From an uncultured Alphaproteobacteria bacterium (GTDB lineage Bacteria; Pseudomonadota; Alphaproteobacteria; Rs-D84), in NCBI GenBank assembly GCA_937903135.1, contig CALDAH010000025.1:1-8402 (forward strand): a stretch of DNA of 8,402 nucleotides, in the 5' to 3' direction. A program made the translations under genes and the position numbers. The notes under the pieces were generated by a model, which searched no databases, had not been told where the DNA came from, and saw only the letters and a list, made by a program, of their open reading frames with translations. Of the stretch, positions 6,392 through 8,402 are shown one piece after another (the stretch's first letter is position 1; each line of letters opens with the position of its first letter).

Positions 6392-8200
6392 TTACTTTTT
6401 ATTTTTTTCTACTTTAAATTGAATATCTCGCAGTTTTTTATATTCGCCGTTTAGCGCAACCAGCTCGGCGTCCGTTCCCTGTTCAATAATTTGACCATCC
6501 TTGATTACGCATATTATATCCGCGTCTAGGATCGTTGATAATCTATGGGCGATTACAAATGTTGTTCGCCCGTTCATCAGATCTTTTAATGCAGACTGAA
6601 TTAAACGTTCGCTTTGTGTGTCCAGGGCGGATGTTGCCTCGTCCAGTAACAGAATAGGGGCGTCCTTTAAAATCGCACGGGCAATTGCAATACGCTGTTT
6701 TTGACCGCCCGATAGTAATGCGCCGCCTTCGCCGACGGACGTTTGATACTGATTTGGAAATTCCATAATAAAATCATGGGCATTCGCCGCCTTCGCCGCC
6801 GTGATAACCTGATCTGTGGTGGCGTTCGGGTTACCGTATTTTATATTATCTTCTATTGTGCCATTAAACAGGAATACTGTTTGAGATACCTCGGCAATAT
6901 TTTCACGTAATGATTTAAGAGTATATTTTTTAATATCGGTTTTGTTAATCGTAACCTTGCCCGATTGCGGATCATAAAAACGTTCCAACAGGTTAAACAT
7001 AGTTGTTTTCCCGCCGCCCGATTGCCCGACCAGTGCACAAACCTTGCCCGCCGGGACATGCAGGTTAATATTACGCAGAACCGGTTCGCCCGGATTATAT
7101 TCAAATGATACGTTATCAAAACCAACGGATAGTTTTTTAGCATCCAATACGCGGGCGTCCGGGGCATCGGTAATATCCGGCTTGCTGTCGAGGAATTCAA
7201 ATAATATTTCCGCCGCCAACAGGCCGTGTTGCAGTGAATCACCCGTCCCGGTTATGCTTTTTGCCGGCTTATACGCAGCGGTTAACGCCAACAAGAACGC
7301 AGTAAAATCACCGGTGGTAATAACACCGTTGGATATAAAGTGACCACCCATAATCATCGCAATACACAGACCGATTGAGATCATAAATTCCATTAACGGC
7401 GAACGCATTGCCCCGGCCTGGGTACTTTTATATGAATTAACAGACGATTCGTTTAATGCCCTTGAAAAGTTTTTAGATTCCCGTTCCTCGGTTGCGAATG
7501 CCTGGATTGTTTTTATCCCCTGCAGGGTTTGGTTTAGCTGCTGTGCGACGTTATTTGCAATCTTAAATGATTTACGCGACAGCTTTCGCCGTTTGCGCAT
7601 AATTAAAACCATTGGAATCATAATAGTCGGCGCCAGGAACAGCAAAACAACGCACATCTGGGGCGCATAGTAAAACATTAACCCCAATGTCACGGCCAGC
7701 GTCGCGATATTTTGAACCAATTTAATAATAGAATCCGTAACCAGCCCCAATACCGCACCGGACTGAACATGAAAGTAATTCAGGTTTTTTCCAATACCGT
7801 CCCCATAAAACCGCGCAAGGTTCATATGCGTCATATGACGGTAAATTTTTTCCTGCAGGGAAACATACGCCTCAAGTCCGCCCTTGGACATTATTAACGC
7901 CTTGGCGTATGAAAACGCACCCTTGGCCCCGAATGCAATAACTATCTGAATCCCCAGCCAGTATATGGCCGTCATGCTTTTTTCAATAAATGCTTTATCA
8001 ACGACCTGCTGAACAAGGGATATTGTATAACCCTCGGCACCGGCGGCAAGTACGGTAAATATAATACCGGCAACCAACCATTTAAGATATGCCGGCCCAA
8101 TTTCCCGCCATACGCGAATATATAAAGACCATTTTATGCGACCATTGGATTCGTCGCCTTTGATAATTTTTCTTATACTTTCTTTTACTTTTTTCATCAT
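6392..8200 (-). CDS. MsbA-type ABC exporter, fused membrane and ATPase domains
   Basis: This is a half-transporter of 602 residues that should work as an inner-membrane homodimer. MsbA relatives flip lipid A-core or phospholipid, and others export drugs or peptides. The membrane domain has six likely helices (about 38-58, 78-105, 148-172, 175-197, 272-292, 300-317) and a conserved long loop with QGIKTIQAF (227-235). The ATPase domain has Tyr368 (A-loop), Walker A GQSGGGKTT (392-400), Q440, signature LSGGQ (496-500), Walker B ILLLDE (516-521) and His552. No key residue is missing. There is no C39 peptidase or HlyB-type domain. The ATG at 8200 is preferred, followed directly by a second ATG; the frame stays open to 8308, but the extra part overlaps promoter elements. 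No good ribosome binding site precedes it. Substrate is unknown. The gene leads an operon with the two unrecognised proteins, and the strict identity msbA is not proven. Confidence 0.9.
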   Translation of the reverse strand: MMKKVKESIRKIIKGDESNGRIKWSLYIRVWREIGPAYLKWLVAGIIFTVLAAGAEGYTISLVQQVVDKAFIEKSMTAIYWLGIQIVIAFGAKGAFSYAKALIMSKGGLEAYVSLQEKIYRHMTHMNLARFYGDGIGKNLNYFHVQSGAVLGLVTDSIIKLVQNIATLAVTLGLMFYYAPQMCVVLLFLAPTIMIPMVLIMRKRRKLSRKSFKIANNVAQQLNQTLQGIKTIQAFATEERESKNFSRALNESSVNSYKSTQAGAMRSPLMEFMISIGLCIAMIMGGHFISNGVITTGDFTAFLLALTAAYKPAKSITGTGDSLQHGLLAAEILFEFLDSKPDITDAPDARVLDAKKLSVGFDNVSFEYNPGEPVLRNINLHVPAGKVCALVGQSGGGKTTMFNLLERFYDPQSGKVTINKTDIKKYTLKSLRENIAEVSQTVFLFNGTIEDNIKYGNPNATTDQVITAAKAANAHDFIMEFPNQYQTSVGEGGALLSGGQKQRIAIARAILKDAPILLLDEATSALDTQSERLIQSALKDLMNGRTTFVIAHRLSTILDADIICVIKDGQIIEQGTDAELVALNGEYKKLRDIQFKVEKNKK

Positions 8201-8209
8201 AGCCCGTAT

Positions 8210-8238
8210 ATTATAAGGGTAAGATATTGCGTTGTCTA
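8210..8238 (-). promoter_or_regulatory. promoter of the ABC exporter operon, nearly leaderless
   Basis: On the minus strand TAGACA (8233-8238) lies 17 nt from a perfect TATAAT (8210-8215). Only 9 nt separate TATAAT from the ATG at 8200. A start at the usual distance would give about 3 nt of leader, which fits the lack of a Shine-Dalgarno sequence. Confidence 0.65.
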
Positions 8239-8273
8239 GTTTAAAAGAAATTATGGAAAAAATCATTTTTAAA

Positions 8274-8302
8274 TTGACATGCGATATTATTATGTATAAA
8301 AT
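8274..8302 (+). promoter_or_regulatory. sigma70-type promoter of tRNA-Ala
   Basis: A perfect TTGACA (8274-8279) is followed after 17 nt by TAAAAT (8297-8302), with TATAAA overlapping at 15 nt spacing. Transcription would start near 8309, about 40 nt before the tRNA. The promoter is divergent from that of the ABC exporter. The two promoters share the 149-nt gap between exporter and tRNA. Confidence 0.75.
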
Positions 8303-8349
8303 GTGCAAGCTTTCAGTAATGAAAGTCTAAACCATGATGGCAAAGTTTT

Positions 8350-8402
8350 GGGGTCATAGCTCAGTTGGTAGAGCACCTGCTTTGCAAGCAGGGGGTCGTC
8401 AG
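8350..8402 (+). tRNA. tRNA-Ala(UGC), 3' part cut off by window edge
   Basis: Acceptor strand GGGGTCA (8350-8356), TA, D-arm GCTC-AGTTGGTA-GAGC, and anticodon stem CCTGC/GCAGG (8376-8380 with 8388-8392) around the loop TTTGCAA are all present. The anticodon TGC is at 8383-8385. The variable loop and the first T-stem bases are seen before the window ends. No tRNA-Ile or rRNA lies upstream, so it is a separate unit with its own promoter rather than an rRNA spacer tRNA. Confidence 0.95.

Noticed and set aside
8201..8308. Longer ABC exporter start at 8308
   Set aside because: The added 36 residues are encoded by AT-rich DNA that carries the exporter promoter and overlaps the tRNA-Ala promoter; no ribosome binding site precedes 8308 or 8266.
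8309..8402. Internal spacer of an rRNA operon around tRNA-Ala
   Set aside because: Upstream is a promoter and a divergent protein gene, with no 16S rRNA or tRNA-Ile sequence.

Overview
The window looks like part of the chromosome of a host-associated alphaproteobacterium of moderate GC content. This rests on the L28 sequence, whose SD.LG / GGLDA / LKR-like layout is the alphaproteobacterial form, on an RpoH-like promoter of the alphaproteobacterial type, and on short intergenic gaps. An uncultured gut or symbiont lineage would fit, but I cannot place it more precisely.

Left part (1-504, minus strand): a cut-off tRNA-Leu(CAA) lies 19 nt downstream of rpmB (ribosomal protein L28). Both appear to be read from one strong sigma70-type promoter at 475-503. 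L28 carries an unusual Lys/Ala/Pro-rich, histone-H1-like tail.

Centre left (505-2784, plus strand): a GC-rich intergenic element that can fold (531-618) precedes a heat-shock-type promoter and clpB. This ClpB disaggregase lacks the whole N-terminal domain and has a shortened segment after sensor 1 of the second ATPase domain. A strong hairpin terminator at 2757-2784 ends clpB. Read the other way, it also ends the facing minus-strand operon.

Right part (2791-8238, minus strand): a probable three-gene operon, in transcription order. (i) An MsbA-type ABC exporter, read from a promoter so close to its ATG that the mRNA would be nearly leaderless. (ii) A 798-residue protein with twelve 41-residue helical repeats followed by two copies of a beta-rich domain. 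(iii) A 377-residue protein with a canonical AT-hook in a Pro/Ala/Lys-rich linker and another copy of the same C-terminal domain. I do not recognise (ii) or (iii) as any named family. They share the C-terminal module, are 18 nt apart, and are the best candidate here for an undescribed system, probably involving nucleic-acid or other polymer binding. The repeat array has a nearly constant second helix and a variable first helix whose variable residues fall on one face.

Right edge (8274-8402, plus strand): a tRNA-Ala(UGC), cut off by the window end, has its own consensus promoter divergent from the ABC exporter gene. It is not part of an rRNA operon as far as can be seen.
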